NCBI RefSeq assembly: GCF_035917455.1
Contig: NZ_CP109078.1
Span: 7,176,001 to 7,240,000, forward strand
Source of the DNA: Micromonospora sp. NBC_01796
Lineage (GTDB): Bacteria; Actinomycetota; Actinomycetes; Mycobacteriales; Micromonosporaceae
DNA length: 64,000 nt
Direction of reading: 5' to 3'
Each line of letters starts with the position of its first letter. Position 1 is the first letter of the stretch. The notes under the pieces are model-generated. The model was not told the origin of the DNA. It saw only the letters and a program-made list of their open reading frames with translations, and made no database searches. Positions 28,355 through 37,438 of the stretch are shown here, one piece after another. The position numbers and the translations under genes were made by a program.

Positions 28355-30229
28355 TCAGAGCGCCAGGGTCCAGGTGTTGATGTAGCCGGTGTCGATGGTC
28401 GCCGCGTCCTGGACGCGGAGCCTCCAGGTGCCGTTGGCGGGTTCGCTGGAGAGGTTGACGGTGTAGGTCGTGTTGATGTTGTCGGTGCTGCCGCCGGTGC
28501 GGTTGTGCAGTACGTAGGCGCTGCCGTCCGGGGCGACCAGGCTGACCACAAGGTCACCCTGGTACGTGTGCACGATGTTCACCGCGACCGTGGCGTTGGT
28601 ACGGCCGTTGCGCGCACAGCCGGAGACGGTGATCGTGCTCTCCACCGTGGTGTTGTCCGGGATCGCCACGTCGTTGCCGTTGGTCTGGGTGCAACCGGGT
28701 GCCCCGTTGACCGTCAGCGAGTACGAGGTCGCCTGGGTGGTGACCGGGCCGGTGCCGGTGATGCTCACCGTGTAGGTGCCCGACGGGGTGGCCGAGGTGG
28801 TGCTGATGGTGAGGGTGGACGAGCCGCCCGAGGTGATCGAGGCCGGGCTGAACGTCGCCGTCGCCCCGCTGGGCAGGCCGCTCGCGGTCAGCGCGACCGA
28901 CTGCGGACTGCCGACCGTGGTGGCGGTGCTGACCGTGGCGGTCACCGACTGCCCCGGGTTGACCGTGCCGGCACCGGGCGCCACCGAGATCGAGAAGTCC
29001 TGGGTCGGCGGGACCACGTTTCCGATGTAGAGCAGCTTGTTCGGCGAACCGGTGCCCGCACCGGTCACCACGCCGTTGGTGGCGTCGTTGACGAGCTTGT
29101 CGCGTACCTGCTGCGGGGTGTAGCTGGGGCTGGCCGACAGCACCAGGGCAGCCGCGCCGACCACGTGCGGGGTGGCCATCGAGGTGCCGCTGATGGTGTT
29201 GGTCGCGGTGTTGCTGGTGCTCCAGGCCGAGGTGATCGCGCTGCCGGGGGCGAAGATGTCCAGGCAGGTGCCGATGTTGGAGTAGGACGCCTTGGCGTCG
29301 TTCGACTCCGTCGCCCCGACCGTGATCCCGTTCGGGGTGCTGGCGGGGGAGACGTTGCAGGCGTTGGAGCTGTACTCGTTACCGGCCGCGAGACCGTACA
29401 CCACGCCGTCCGCGATCGACCGGGTCACGGCGTCGTTCACGCCCTGGTCGAAACCGCCGCCGAGGCTCATGTTGGCGACCGCCCGCTCACCCGGGTCGTG
29501 GTCGCCGGTGACCCAGTCGATGCCGGCGATGACGCCGGCGTACGAGCCACTGCCGCCGTTGTCGAGGACCCGTACGCCGACCAGGGTGACGCCCTTGGCC
29601 ACGCCGTACGCGGTGCCGCCGACGGTGCCGGCGACGTGCGTACCGTGCCCGTTGCCGTCGTCGGCGCTACCGCCGTCGACCGCGTCGAACCCGGTGACCG
29701 CCCGCCCGCCGAAGTCGTTGTGGGCGAACCGGATCCCGGTGTCGATGATGTACGCCCGCACACCCGCACCGTTGTTCGGGTAGGTGTAGGAGTTGTTCAA
29801 CGGCAGGTTGCGCTGGTCGATCCGGTCCAGTCCCCAGGAGGGGGTCGGGGACTGGGTGGCGGCGAGGCGCACGGTGTGGTTCTGCTGGACGTACTTCACC
29901 GACGGGTCGGCGGCGAGCCGCTTGGCCGCCGCCTCGGACAGCCGTACCTCGAAGCCGCGCAGGGCGTGCTGGTAGGTGCGGGCGACGCTGCCGCCGTGCC
30001 GTTTGGCCAGGCTCGCCGCGGTGTCGGTGACGTTGGTCTGGGCGACCGAGGCGTCCTTGAACACCACGACGTACGAGCCGGCCACCGCCGTGACGCCGCC
30101 GGCCTGCAGGATCTGCCCTTCGGCGGGTGCGGCGGCGACTGGACTGGCGAACGCGACCGCGGCGGTGGCCGCGGCCGTGACGGCTGCTCCGATGCGCCAG
30201 CGGCGCCCCGGTGACCCTGAGAGTGTCAT
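28355..30229 (-). CDS. Secreted S8 subtilisin-like protease with P-domain
   Basis: 624 residues from ATG 30229, next to a GAGGG site; in-frame codons further upstream have no export signal. Signal peptide (1-34), inhibitor I9 propeptide (about 48-122, YVVVFKDASV to VKYVQQNHTV), catalytic domain with D163 (IIDTGI), H195 (NGHGTHVAG), oxyanion N284 and S350 (SGTSMATPHV), an Ig-like region (about 410-500), and a C-terminal proprotein-convertase P-domain (about 520-624, NGNDVAIPDNTTVESTI to YINTWTLAL). Secreted broad-specificity protease matured by propeptide removal. A long, relatively AT-rich upstream region and a downstream hairpin make it monocistronic. Confidence 0.95.
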   Translation of the reverse strand: MTLSGSPGRRWRIGAAVTAAATAAVAFASPVAAAPAEGQILQAGGVTAVAGSYVVVFKDASVAQTNVTDTAASLAKRHGGSVARTYQHALRGFEVRLSEAAAKRLAADPSVKYVQQNHTVRLAATQSPTPSWGLDRIDQRNLPLNNSYTYPNNGAGVRAYIIDTGIRFAHNDFGGRAVTGFDAVDGGSADDGNGHGTHVAGTVGGTAYGVAKGVTLVGVRVLDNGGSGSYAGVIAGIDWVTGDHDPGERAVANMSLGGGFDQGVNDAVTRSIADGVVYGLAAGNEYSSNACNVSPASTPNGITVGATESNDAKASYSNIGTCLDIFAPGSAITSAWSTSNTATNTISGTSMATPHVVGAAALVLSASPSYTPQQVRDKLVNDATNGVVTGAGTGSPNKLLYIGNVVPPTQDFSISVAPGAGTVNPGQSVTATVSTATTVGSPQSVALTASGLPSGATATFSPASITSGGSSTLTISTTSATPSGTYTVSITGTGPVTTQATSYSLTVNGAPGCTQTNGNDVAIPDNTTVESTITVSGCARNGRTNATVAVNIVHTYQGDLVVSLVAPDGSAYVLHNRTGGSTDNINTTYTVNLSSEPANGTWRLRVQDAATIDTGYINTWTLAL

Positions 30230-30701
30230 CCCTCGTGCTCCCCTTCCGATGCTCGACCGGTGGACTCGTGGTCCACCGATCGATGGTTCCCGGTAACTGA
30301 TTGGGGGAAATGCTAGGGGCAATTCATTGAAATGTAGAGATGTATGATTTGGTTGGCGAGTCGCGTATCCTGTGGTGTTCCGGCCACGCCCGTTCGTGGC
30401 GCGTCCGACGACGTCCGAGGTCGGACCGCATCTCCTCCCTTCTGGAATAAACCTGAGTGGACTCGGTTTGCGATTCATGTTTTGGTGTACGAATGCAGCG
30501 CCGAGCGGCACATCGGGCACAGGATCCGAAACAGGGATCGGCGCAAACAAATGGAACCGGCAATCGCGCCGAAACATAAACGTGCTTACGCCGGCCATCC
30601 GTCGCCGTTGCTACAAGAAAGAAGTGGGCGGGATTCGGGCCGGACATGGGCGGGGTCGGGGCGTACGGTCAGCACGATCGAGCGCCCGACGGCCGTTCCT
30701 C
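30230..30701. other. Divergent promoter region, relatively AT-rich
   Basis: The ~480 bp between the subtilase and the FAD oxidoreductase are visibly less GC-rich than the genes, especially 30290-30370 and 30465-30590. They must contain the protease promoter. The open frames here look non-coding in composition. No tRNA or clear dyad was found. Confidence 0.45.
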
Positions 30702-30707
30702 TAGGCT
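30702..30707 (+). promoter_or_regulatory. Possible -10 (TAGGCT) for leaderless transcription
   Basis: TAGGCT ends 6 bp before GTG 30714, the spacing of actinobacterial leaderless promoters, and no Shine-Dalgarno is visible. No -35 match. Confidence 0.35.
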
Positions 30708-30713
30708 GCTCCC

Positions 30714-31829
30714 GTGACCGCATGTGACGTCGCCGTCGTCGGCGCCGGGCCGGCCGGCCTCTCCGCCGCCTACGCCGCCGCCCGGACCGGAGCCCGTACG
30801 ATCGTGCTGGAGCGGGCCGAACATCCCCGCTACAAGACCTGTGGGGGCGGGTTGATCGGCACCTCCCTGGCCGCCCTCGACGGGCGGATCGAGGTGCCCG
30901 CCGACGACCGGGTGCACAACGTCACGTTCACCCACGACGGCCGGCGCGAGTTCAGCCGCGACCACGGCTCACCGCTGGTCCTCATGGTCCGCCGCCCCGA
31001 GTTCGACGACCGGCTGCGCCGGGCCGCCGCCGACGCCGGAGCCGAGATCCGCGAGCGGGTCGCGGTACGCGCGATCGACCAGGACACCACCGGCGTACGC
31101 ATCCGCCTCGCCGACGGCACCGAGCTGACCGCGGGTGTGGTGATCGGCGCGGACGGCTCCTCCGGGATCACCGCCCGTCACGTCGGCGTCGAGTACGACC
31201 AGGTGGACCTCGGGCTCGAGGTGGAGCTGCCGGTCGCGGGTCCGATCCGGGAGCACTGGCAGGGCCGGCTCCTGCTCGACTGGGGCCCGATTCCCGGCTC
31301 GTACGCCTGGGTCTTCCCGAAGGGCGACGTGCTCACCGTCGGTGTCATCGCCGAGCGGGGCCAGGGTGAGGCGACCCGGCGTTACCTGCGCGACTTCGTC
31401 GACCGGCTCGGGCTCGCCGGGATCGAGCCGATCCACGACTCCGGACACCTGACCCGCTGCCGCAGCGAATCCTCGCCGCTGCGCCGGGACCGGGTCCTGG
31501 TCGCCGGTGACGCCGCCGGTCTGCTGGAGCCGTGGACCCGGGAGGGGATCAGCTTCGCCCTGCGCTCCGGAGCACTCGCCGGAGCCGCCGCGGCCTCCGG
31601 TGACCTCGACGGTTACGTCACCGCCGTACACCGGGAGTTGGTGCCGCCGATGGCCGCCGGGCGCCGGCTGCTGGGCGCGTTCACCCGGCACCCCGGCGTC
31701 TTCCACGCCGTGGTCGCCACCCGGCCCGGCTGGCGGATGTTCGCCCGGTTCTGCCAGGGGGAGGCGTCGTTCCAGCGCACCCTGACCCGGATGCCGGTCC
31801 GCGCGGCGCTCGCCCTGCTCCGGTCCTGA
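30714..31829 (+). CDS. Geranylgeranyl reductase family FAD oxidoreductase
   Basis: 371 residues from GTG 30714. DVAVVGAGPAGLSAAYAAARTG binds FAD; KTCGGGLIG (about 40-48) is the family motif after the first helix; VIGADGSSG and GDAAGLLEPWTREGISFALRSG (near 270) are the second FAD signature. Family members reduce prenyl chains of lipids or menaquinone (MenJ-type) or hydroxylate aromatics. In actinobacteria a single copy is often linked to menaquinone saturation, but no men genes are nearby, so substrate remains open. Confidence 0.87.
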   Translation: MTACDVAVVGAGPAGLSAAYAAARTGARTIVLERAEHPRYKTCGGGLIGTSLAALDGRIEVPADDRVHNVTFTHDGRREFSRDHGSPLVLMVRRPEFDDRLRRAAADAGAEIRERVAVRAIDQDTTGVRIRLADGTELTAGVVIGADGSSGITARHVGVEYDQVDLGLEVELPVAGPIREHWQGRLLLDWGPIPGSYAWVFPKGDVLTVGVIAERGQGEATRRYLRDFVDRLGLAGIEPIHDSGHLTRCRSESSPLRRDRVLVAGDAAGLLEPWTREGISFALRSGALAGAAAASGDLDGYVTAVHRELVPPMAAGRRLLGAFTRHPGVFHAVVATRPGWRMFARFCQGEASFQRTLTRMPVRAALALLRS

Positions 31830-31863
31830 CCGGCGGTCGAACCCGGCCGGCAACCCGCCGGTG

Positions 31864-32577
31864 TCAGTTCAGCCGGGGCAGCATCGCCGCCACCCGGGTC
31901 AGCGGCTCGGCCAGCGCCGGAATCCGGTCCACCTGGTCCAGCCGGCCCGGCAGGTAGGTCATCAGCTCGCCCTGGTGCAGGATCCACGGCGGCACCGACC
32001 CGGCCACATGCGCGGCGACGAGAGCGGGGGAGAGCACCCACCGCACCGCCACCGGGTCGCCCTCGACCCGGAACGCCCGGTCGAAGTCCCGGTCACCGGT
32101 GACCGCGCCCCCACCGCCGGCCAGGGCGCGCCCGACCTGCGCCGCCGGGCCGCGCGGCGACACCTCCACCGAGGGGTACGCGTGCCCCAGGTGCACCACC
32201 ACGACCACGTACGGATGGCTGTGGCTGGACGTCGTGCTGGTGGTGCCACCCATGCCGTCGGAACCCGTGCCGGTGTACGTCTCGGTGTGGTTGTACTCGG
32301 CAACACTGACCCGTTGACCGGCGACCACCCCGGACACGACAACCGCGACACCGGCCCGGTTGCCGCCCGGCAGCCTCGTTCCCCAGTCCACGGTGGGCAG
32401 TGGCACGTACACCCAACCGTTGCGGCCGGCCCACCGCCGTAGCGTGTCCCGGCGTTGCCCGTTGCGCCGCCGGCCGAGCAGGACGAGGACGACCAGCAGC
32501 GCCAGCACCGCGACCGCGGCCAGACAACCGAAACCGAGCAGACCCGCCAGCAGCCCGTCGGACTCGGCCGGTGTCAT
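31864..32577 (-). CDS. Membrane protein, last gene of the WXG100 cluster
   Basis: 237 residues from ATG 32577, overlapping the preceding gene by 4 bp. One N-terminal helix (about 10-36, LGFGCLAAVAVLALLVVLVLL), basic stop-transfer, then a soluble domain with RWAGRNGWVYVPLP, VAEYNHTETYTGTGSDGMGGT, HPYVVVVVHLGHAYPSVEVSPR. I do not recognise the domain; similar RWAxxxGW...NVLxGxxxG proteins are widespread single-TM actinobacterial hypotheticals. Its operon position ties it to the WXG100-like proteins. Confidence 0.72.
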   Translation of the reverse strand: MTPAESDGLLAGLLGFGCLAAVAVLALLVVLVLLGRRRNGQRRDTLRRWAGRNGWVYVPLPTVDWGTRLPGGNRAGVAVVVSGVVAGQRVSVAEYNHTETYTGTGSDGMGGTTSTTSSHSHPYVVVVVHLGHAYPSVEVSPRGPAAQVGRALAGGGGAVTGDRDFDRAFRVEGDPVAVRWVLSPALVAAHVAGSVPPWILHQGELMTYLPGRLDQVDRIPALAEPLTRVAAMLPRLN

Positions 32578-32993
32578 CGGCGGTCCGTCGCGGAGAACGA
32601 CAGGGCCGCCGGCACCAGCGGGCCGAGCACCAGCACGATCGCCCCGCTCGCGATCCCCCCGACCGCCGCATCCCCGGCGATCAGTTCGAACGCGCCCAGC
32701 ACGAACAGCCCGCCGACGGCGAGCCCGGTCAACAGGAACGTGCTCCAGAGCAGCCACCGACCACCGATCGCCCCCGCCGCCAGGCGGAGGTTCGCGACGA
32801 GCACCGGCACGCACCCCAGTACGCCCACACCGAGCGCCACCGCGACCGGGATCAGCACCCCGACCGCGTCGATGCCGAGCAGGTAGCCGACAAAGGCCAG
32901 CAGCACCGCGTACCCGATGAGCAGCGCGCCCGCGACGGCGGCCCGCTGCCGGGCGGCGCGCCGACGGCCGTCCGCGCCGGTCTGCCCGGTCAT
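32574..32993 (-). CDS. Four-helix membrane protein
   Basis: 139 residues from ATG 32993, with 4-bp overlaps on both sides. A short basic N-terminus (RRRAARQR) precedes four hydrophobic helices (about 18-38, 43-65, 78-100, 108-130). No recognised family. It lies between the large WXG-like protein and the single-TM protein and is co-translated with both. Confidence 0.7.
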   Translation of the reverse strand: MTGQTGADGRRRAARQRAAVAGALLIGYAVLLAFVGYLLGIDAVGVLIPVAVALGVGVLGCVPVLVANLRLAAGAIGGRWLLWSTFLLTGLAVGGLFVLGAFELIAGDAAVGGIASGAIVLVLGPLVPAALSFSATDRR

Positions 32994-33793
32994 GGCTCCA
33001 GGCGCCAGTCCGTGCCGTCCGCGACCGCCGGAGCCTTGTCCCGCAGAGTGCCGTCGGAGATCTTGTCGGCAGCGGAGACCGGCCACCGGTGCCCGTCGAA
33101 GGCCAACCACTCGTTGATCCGGTCCCGGAGATTGCCCTCCTGCACCGCGGTCACCCCGTAGAGGGTGCCGGTTCCCGCGGTCAGGGCGGTCAGGAACACC
33201 AGACACGCCGCGATCGCGATGAACGGTCCGGCCGGCGCACCGAACACCGAGGCGGTGGACGCGGCGGCCCCGATCAGGCCGCCCACCAGGGCCGTGATCG
33301 CGACGAGGATCGAACCCCACCAGACCACGATCGCCGCCGCGGTGGCGGTCAGCGCACCGTGGATGGCGTCGGTGAAGTCCTTCTTGATCGAGGTGATGGC
33401 CTTGAGCTGCGCGCCCAGCATCCGCTTGTACGCGTCCGCCGCCGGTCCCTTCCACTCGTCCAGGATCGCCGACTTGTCCGGGTCCGCCGCCCCGGCGAGC
33501 GCGCTGACCGGAGACCCGACGTCGTCCGCCCACGCGTTGCCAACCCGCAGCAGCGTCGGGGGCCACCCCGGCTTGAGCATGTACCTGTTCAGCTCCGCGT
33601 AGATCTTGTTGATCAGGGAGACGAAGCGTTCGGTCGACTCGCGGATCCCGTCGCCGACGAAGCCGGGCACCTTCGACAGCACCCGGTTGACGTTGTCGAC
33701 GATCTCCTCGGTCTTCTGCTGTACGCGTTTCAGCGCGGTTTCGAACTCCTCGATCAGTTCGCGGAACTCCTGCTCACCAGGGCTCGGAGCCAT
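32990..33793 (-). CDS. WXG100-like protein with C-terminal membrane segments
   Basis: 267 residues. Residues 1-160 are helical with a WxG turn (EWKGPAADAYKRML, about 114-127), the hallmark of WXG100/LXG-type type VII substrates. Two to three hydrophobic helices follow (about 143-215, AAAIVVWWGSILVAITALVGGLIGAA and FIAIAACLVFLTALTAG), then a ~45-residue soluble tail (RDRINEWLAFDGHRWPVSAADK). The combination of a secretion-type helical hairpin and membrane segments is uncommon. Overlaps the next gene by 4 bp. It may be a membrane-inserting effector or a structural partner. Confidence 0.72.
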   Translation of the reverse strand: MAPSPGEQEFRELIEEFETALKRVQQKTEEIVDNVNRVLSKVPGFVGDGIRESTERFVSLINKIYAELNRYMLKPGWPPTLLRVGNAWADDVGSPVSALAGAADPDKSAILDEWKGPAADAYKRMLGAQLKAITSIKKDFTDAIHGALTATAAAIVVWWGSILVAITALVGGLIGAAASTASVFGAPAGPFIAIAACLVFLTALTAGTGTLYGVTAVQEGNLRDRINEWLAFDGHRWPVSAADKISDGTLRDKAPAVADGTDWRLEP

Positions 33794-33839
33794 CACACAC
33801 CGTCCTTTTCCGCAGCTGGGTCGCCCATGGCGCGGTCCA

Positions 33840-34160
33840 CTAGTAGATGCCGCGCATCCGGTGCACCGCGTCCCGCTCGTCGGCCTCGTACCCGTCGGCT
33901 GCCGTACGCAACGCCGAACCGATCGCGTCGAAGTTGGCCGCGCCCTCGCGCAGCAGCCGCGCCAGCTTCTCCTGCAACTCGCCGTACGTCTCCACCAGAC
34001 CGGTGAGCGACGCCAGGCTGGACAGCTCGAACGGGCCCAGGCTCTGCGCCGAGGCAGACTTCGACGCGGCGTCCATGGTGTCGGCGTGCCGGCCCCAGGA
34101 CCGGGCACCCTCGTGCAGGGCCGCGATCGACGCCTCGATCTGCTCTTTGCTCGGTGGCAC
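33840..34160 (-). CDS. EspC/WXG100-like type VII secretion substrate
   Basis: 106 residues from GTG 34160 (GAGGAAAG upstream). All-helical, two long helices separated near residue 45 (SLGPFELSSL), with the C-terminal helix carrying YEADE (near 93-97), which fits the YxxxD/E export signal of ESX substrates. No WxG turn, so it is closer to the EspC/DUF2580 group. Probably dimerises with itself or the neighbouring 267-aa protein. No EccC motor is in the window. Confidence 0.75.
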   Translation of the reverse strand: MPPSKEQIEASIAALHEGARSWGRHADTMDAASKSASAQSLGPFELSSLASLTGLVETYGELQEKLARLLREGAANFDAIGSALRTAADGYEADERDAVHRMRGIY

Positions 34161-34232
34161 GCTCTTTCCTCACAATCGCTGGCTGGCCGGGTGACCCCGG
34201 CCGGACCCGGGCGGACGTTCGGTCGGCGCCGG

Positions 34233-35018
34233 TCACGGTCGGCGGTACAGTCCCAACTGGCGGGCGAGTTCCAGTGGGTCGCCGGCCAGCCGGCCCAACG
34301 CACCGACCCGGCTGTCGGCGACCAGCCCCTGCACGGTCTCCCGACCGGCCACCAGGTACGCCTCCTCGAACGCCTCCAGGGTCGCCCGGCCGATGTTGAC
34401 CTCGTGGGTGTCGTAGAGCCACTGCGAGTGGTACTCGACGCCGACCGGAGCGCCGTCCCCGGTGATCCGTACGGTCACGTGCCGGCCCGCGTCCCGCCCG
34501 TCGTACGACCGGGTCTGCCGGTCGGCGACCTGCCGCGACAACACGTCGAGATCGGCGTCGAGGTCGTGCAGCATCCGCACCATCTCCCGCATCGCCTCGA
34601 CCGTCGCCGCCGCATCCGGCCGCTCCGACAACGCCGCGACCAGCTCGTCCACCGACCGGTCCCGGGAAGCGGACGCCGACGGCGGAGTTGGTGCCGGCTG
34701 CGGCGGGTCCGGTGTCACGAGCCCCTCGGAGAGCCTGGCGTCCAGCTCACGCAGCCGGTCCAGCGCCGCCGACTCGATCGCGGCCCGTACGGCCGAGCCG
34801 AGCCCGACCGCGCCACCGACCCGGCGCCAGCCCTGGTCCACCCGTACGTGACGGAGCCGGCCGTCGCCGTCCACCTGAACGGTCACCACGTCGTCCGGAT
34901 CGCTGCCCCGGTAGCGGGCCGCCGGATCGCTCGCCGCGCCCACCCGCCGGGCGAGGTCGTCGGCCTCGGCCCACAGTCGTCCGAAATCCGGATCGGTGTC
35001 CCCGCTCAACCCGTGCAC
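34233..35018 (-). CDS. YbaB/EbfC-like protein, first gene of the WXG100 cluster
   Basis: 261 residues from GTG 35018. Residues 40-100 (DDVVTVQVDGDGRLRHVRVDQGWRRVGGAVGLGSAVRAAIESAALDRLREL) show the YbaB strand-helix pattern, and a second related half follows a Pro-rich linker (VTVRITGDGAPVGVEYHSQWLYDTHEVNIGRATLEAFEEAY, about 178-220). YbaB-like proteins often lead T7SS-substrate operons in actinobacteria and may act as chaperones or regulators. Ends 72 bp before the EspC-like gene. Confidence 0.72.
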   Translation of the reverse strand: MHGLSGDTDPDFGRLWAEADDLARRVGAASDPAARYRGSDPDDVVTVQVDGDGRLRHVRVDQGWRRVGGAVGLGSAVRAAIESAALDRLRELDARLSEGLVTPDPPQPAPTPPSASASRDRSVDELVAALSERPDAAATVEAMREMVRMLHDLDADLDVLSRQVADRQTRSYDGRDAGRHVTVRITGDGAPVGVEYHSQWLYDTHEVNIGRATLEAFEEAYLVAGRETVQGLVADSRVGALGRLAGDPLELARQLGLYRRP

Positions 35019-35187
35019 CTTCCGTTTCCGCCCCCTGGCACCTGATGCACCCTAACGGCACACCCGGTTCGCGCACTGCCCGTGACCGGTGGCGTTTTCG
35101 ACTCCTCCACCCGGTGACGCGAATCAGTCACCGGATGGTCGCCGACGGTCGTTGCGGTGGACACTGGACAGGAGCGAGGAGGCCGTT

Positions 35188-35385
35188 ATGGCGACCGAAC
35201 AGGAACCCGAGGGACGCTCCACCGACGAGGAACTGGCCCACCTGCGGCAGGTGCGGTTCGGCCGGCTACCCGCCCGGGTACGGCCCGAGGACCACGTCCA
35301 ACTGGTCGAGACCGGCCAGCGCCCGGACCGGGCGGCACCAGCCGGCGGCGAAGACGACTGGATGCTGCGCAACGCCGCAGGGTAG
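35188..35385 (+). CDS. Small acidic hypothetical protein, 65 aa
   Basis: ATG 35188 has a strong GAGGAGG site 5 bp upstream. The protein is hydrophilic: EPEGRSTDEELAHLRQVRFGRLPARVRPEDHVQL, ending EDDWMLRNAAG. No membrane segment or cysteine. The ribosome site and composition support a real gene; function unknown. It is divergent from the WXG100 cluster. Confidence 0.6.
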   Translation: MATEQEPEGRSTDEELAHLRQVRFGRLPARVRPEDHVQLVETGQRPDRAAPAGGEDDWMLRNAAG

Positions 35386-35489
35386 GGGAAGTCACCTGGT
35401 CGGGACGCATCGATGATGCCCCGGATACCGCGACGGCGGTGGTTCTCATCCGACCGGGCGAGGACCACCGCCGTGCACGTCGAAGCAGG

Positions 35490-37292
35490 TCAGCTCGGGA
35501 ACTCGACCGGGACGCCCTCGCGTACCAGGCGCCAGTTCGGTACGAAGAAGTCGGCCGGGTCGATGGTCCCCTTCTCCTGCGCCCAGTCGATCAGCAGCTG
35601 GCGGATCTCCTGCTGCTGGTTGTAGATCTGGGTCTTCACGATGCCGGGGAAGTTGCCGCCGCCGCTGCGCCGGTAGTTGTTCACCGCGATCACGAACTGG
35701 TCACCGTCGGCGACCGGGGTGCCCGTACCGGGATGGGCCAGGCGGGTGATCCGCTGCCCGACCGGGCGGCTGATGTCGATGTCGTAGTCGACGCCGGAGA
35801 TGGTGTCGTAGTTGTAGTCCGGCACCGACGGATCGTTGATCGTCGCCGGGTCCACCGGGGCACCCGGGCCGAGCGTCCGGAAGTACTTCGCCGAGTACTC
35901 CAGGTACGCCTTCACCTCCGCGCCGCTGATCAGTACGGCCTCGAGGGTGTTGTCGTAGATGTAGAGCCCGGCCACGTCCTTGATCTTCACGTCACCGGCC
36001 GGGAAGACCGCCGTACGGCTGAACGGTGCGGCGATCGACAGCACCGGCAGGCTCGCGTACGCGGTACCCACCAGGGCGGCGCCGACGACGTCGGTCTGCA
36101 CCTTGTTGATGTAGTCGAGGATCGGGGTGTCCTTGTAGCGGGACTCCGTCGCGGGCAGTTCGACCGCGGAGGTGGCCACCACCTGGTTCACGTACGCGAC
36201 CGTCTTGTTGTGCTGCGCGCGTACGGCCGCGAGGACCTTCGGGTCCTCGACCACCGTGTTCGTGTTCAGCATGGTGGCGTGCTTGCTGGTGATCTTCCAG
36301 CAGTTGTGCTCCCGGGTGAGGGTGAAGTCCATCCGGGTCAGTCGCTGGCCCCACCGCGACGGCTCCGACGTCAGCACCTGCACACCGGTGGCGGTGTTGG
36401 TGACGAACCGCTCGACCACCTCGTTGTGCGCGTGGCCGAAGAGGATCGCGTCGATGCCGGGAACCTGCTGGGCGATCAGCGCGACCGGGTTCTCGTTCGG
36501 CAGTTCCGGACCGTAGCTCGACGTACCGTTGTCGCCACCGTGCGCGGAGATCAGCACGATGTCGGCGCCGCGCTGGCGCATCACCGGCACCCACTTCGCG
36601 GCGGTCGCGATCATGTCCTCGAACCTGAGCTTGCCCTCGACGTTGCCCTTGTCCCAGATGGCCACGCCGGGGTTCGTCAGACCGAGGATGCCGACCCGCA
36701 GGGTCGGTGCGCCCGCGCCGAGGTCGACCTTCTTGATGATGTACGGCGTGTACGCCGGCTTCCCGGTGCGCGCGTTGACCGCGTTCGCGGCCAGGGCGGG
36801 GAAACCGAGCTGCCGGATCCAGAGGTCGAGCAGAGGCAGGCCGTAGTTGAACTCGTGGTTGCCCAGCGTCACCGCGTCGTAGTCGAGTACGTTCATCGCC
36901 CGCGCCATCGGGTGCTTCTCACCCGTCGACGTGATCGGCTCCTGCTTGGCGTAGTACGTCGCCAGCGACGTGCCCTGGATCGTGTCGCCGGCGTCCAGCA
37001 CCAGGGTCGCCTTGCCCCGCCGCTCCTTGCGGATCTGCTTGACCAGGGTGGTCAGCTTCGCCACGCCGATATCGTTGTGGGCGCTGTCGTCGTACTCGGC
37101 GTCCTTGTAGTAGTCCCAGTTGTAGACGTTACCGTGAGTGTCCGAAGTGCCCAGGACGGTGAGGTCCCAGCTTTTCGGCTTCGTGGGCCGGTGCGCCTGG
37201 GCCGGAGCGGCGGCGACCAGCGGTGCTGCCGCGGCGGCAGCCGCCGCGGTGACCAGAAGCTGGCGTCGGGACGGGCCGGAGGGAGAGGTCAT
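35490..37292 (-). CDS. Secreted 5'-nucleotidase / metallophosphoesterase
   Basis: 600 residues from ATG 37292; a longer in-frame reading from 37400 lacks an export signal. Signal with SRRQLLVTAAAAAAAAPLVAAAPAQA (Tat-like double Arg). The calcineurin-like domain has GTSDTHGNVYNW, LDAGDTIQG, LGNHEFNYG, ISAHGGDN and FGHAHNE, a complete di-metal site; the C-terminal 5_nucleotid_C domain spans about 355-585 (DTPILDYINKV, YIYDNTLEAVLISGAEVKAYLEYSA, NNYRRSGGGNFPG). Enzymes of this type (UshA, CpdB) release phosphate and nucleosides from external nucleotides. 2',3'-cyclic nucleotide activity is possible. Monocistronic. Confidence 0.93.
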   Translation of the reverse strand: MTSPSGPSRRQLLVTAAAAAAAAPLVAAAPAQAHRPTKPKSWDLTVLGTSDTHGNVYNWDYYKDAEYDDSAHNDIGVAKLTTLVKQIRKERRGKATLVLDAGDTIQGTSLATYYAKQEPITSTGEKHPMARAMNVLDYDAVTLGNHEFNYGLPLLDLWIRQLGFPALAANAVNARTGKPAYTPYIIKKVDLGAGAPTLRVGILGLTNPGVAIWDKGNVEGKLRFEDMIATAAKWVPVMRQRGADIVLISAHGGDNGTSSYGPELPNENPVALIAQQVPGIDAILFGHAHNEVVERFVTNTATGVQVLTSEPSRWGQRLTRMDFTLTREHNCWKITSKHATMLNTNTVVEDPKVLAAVRAQHNKTVAYVNQVVATSAVELPATESRYKDTPILDYINKVQTDVVGAALVGTAYASLPVLSIAAPFSRTAVFPAGDVKIKDVAGLYIYDNTLEAVLISGAEVKAYLEYSAKYFRTLGPGAPVDPATINDPSVPDYNYDTISGVDYDIDISRPVGQRITRLAHPGTGTPVADGDQFVIAVNNYRRSGGGNFPGIVKTQIYNQQQEIRQLLIDWAQEKGTIDPADFFVPNWRLVREGVPVEFPS

Positions 37293-37438
37293 TACGCGCC
37301 TTCCAATGACGGTGGGTGGGGCCTCGTGGGCGTCGTCGGCACGATAACCATCCGCTCGGGACGGCGCCAGTGCAGACCGAAGACGACACGTCCCGGCCAC
37401 TCACCGCATACCCGGCCGAAACCCGGTGCGGTGGAGCA

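Noticed and set aside
28235-30214. A 659-codon open frame antisense to the subtilase gene
   Set aside because: It is a by-product of high GC content: Arg/Gly/Val-rich translation with no domain, directly opposite a gene with full catalytic and P-domain motifs. The same holds for long frames opposite kdpA (15755-17602), the MFS gene (11135-12394), the nucleotidase (35157-37442) and the NDH-2 gene (771-2087).
30324-30647. 107-codon frame on the minus strand in the subtilase promoter region
   Set aside because: Arg/Cys-rich, lies where the protease promoter must be, no ribosome site; considered non-coding.
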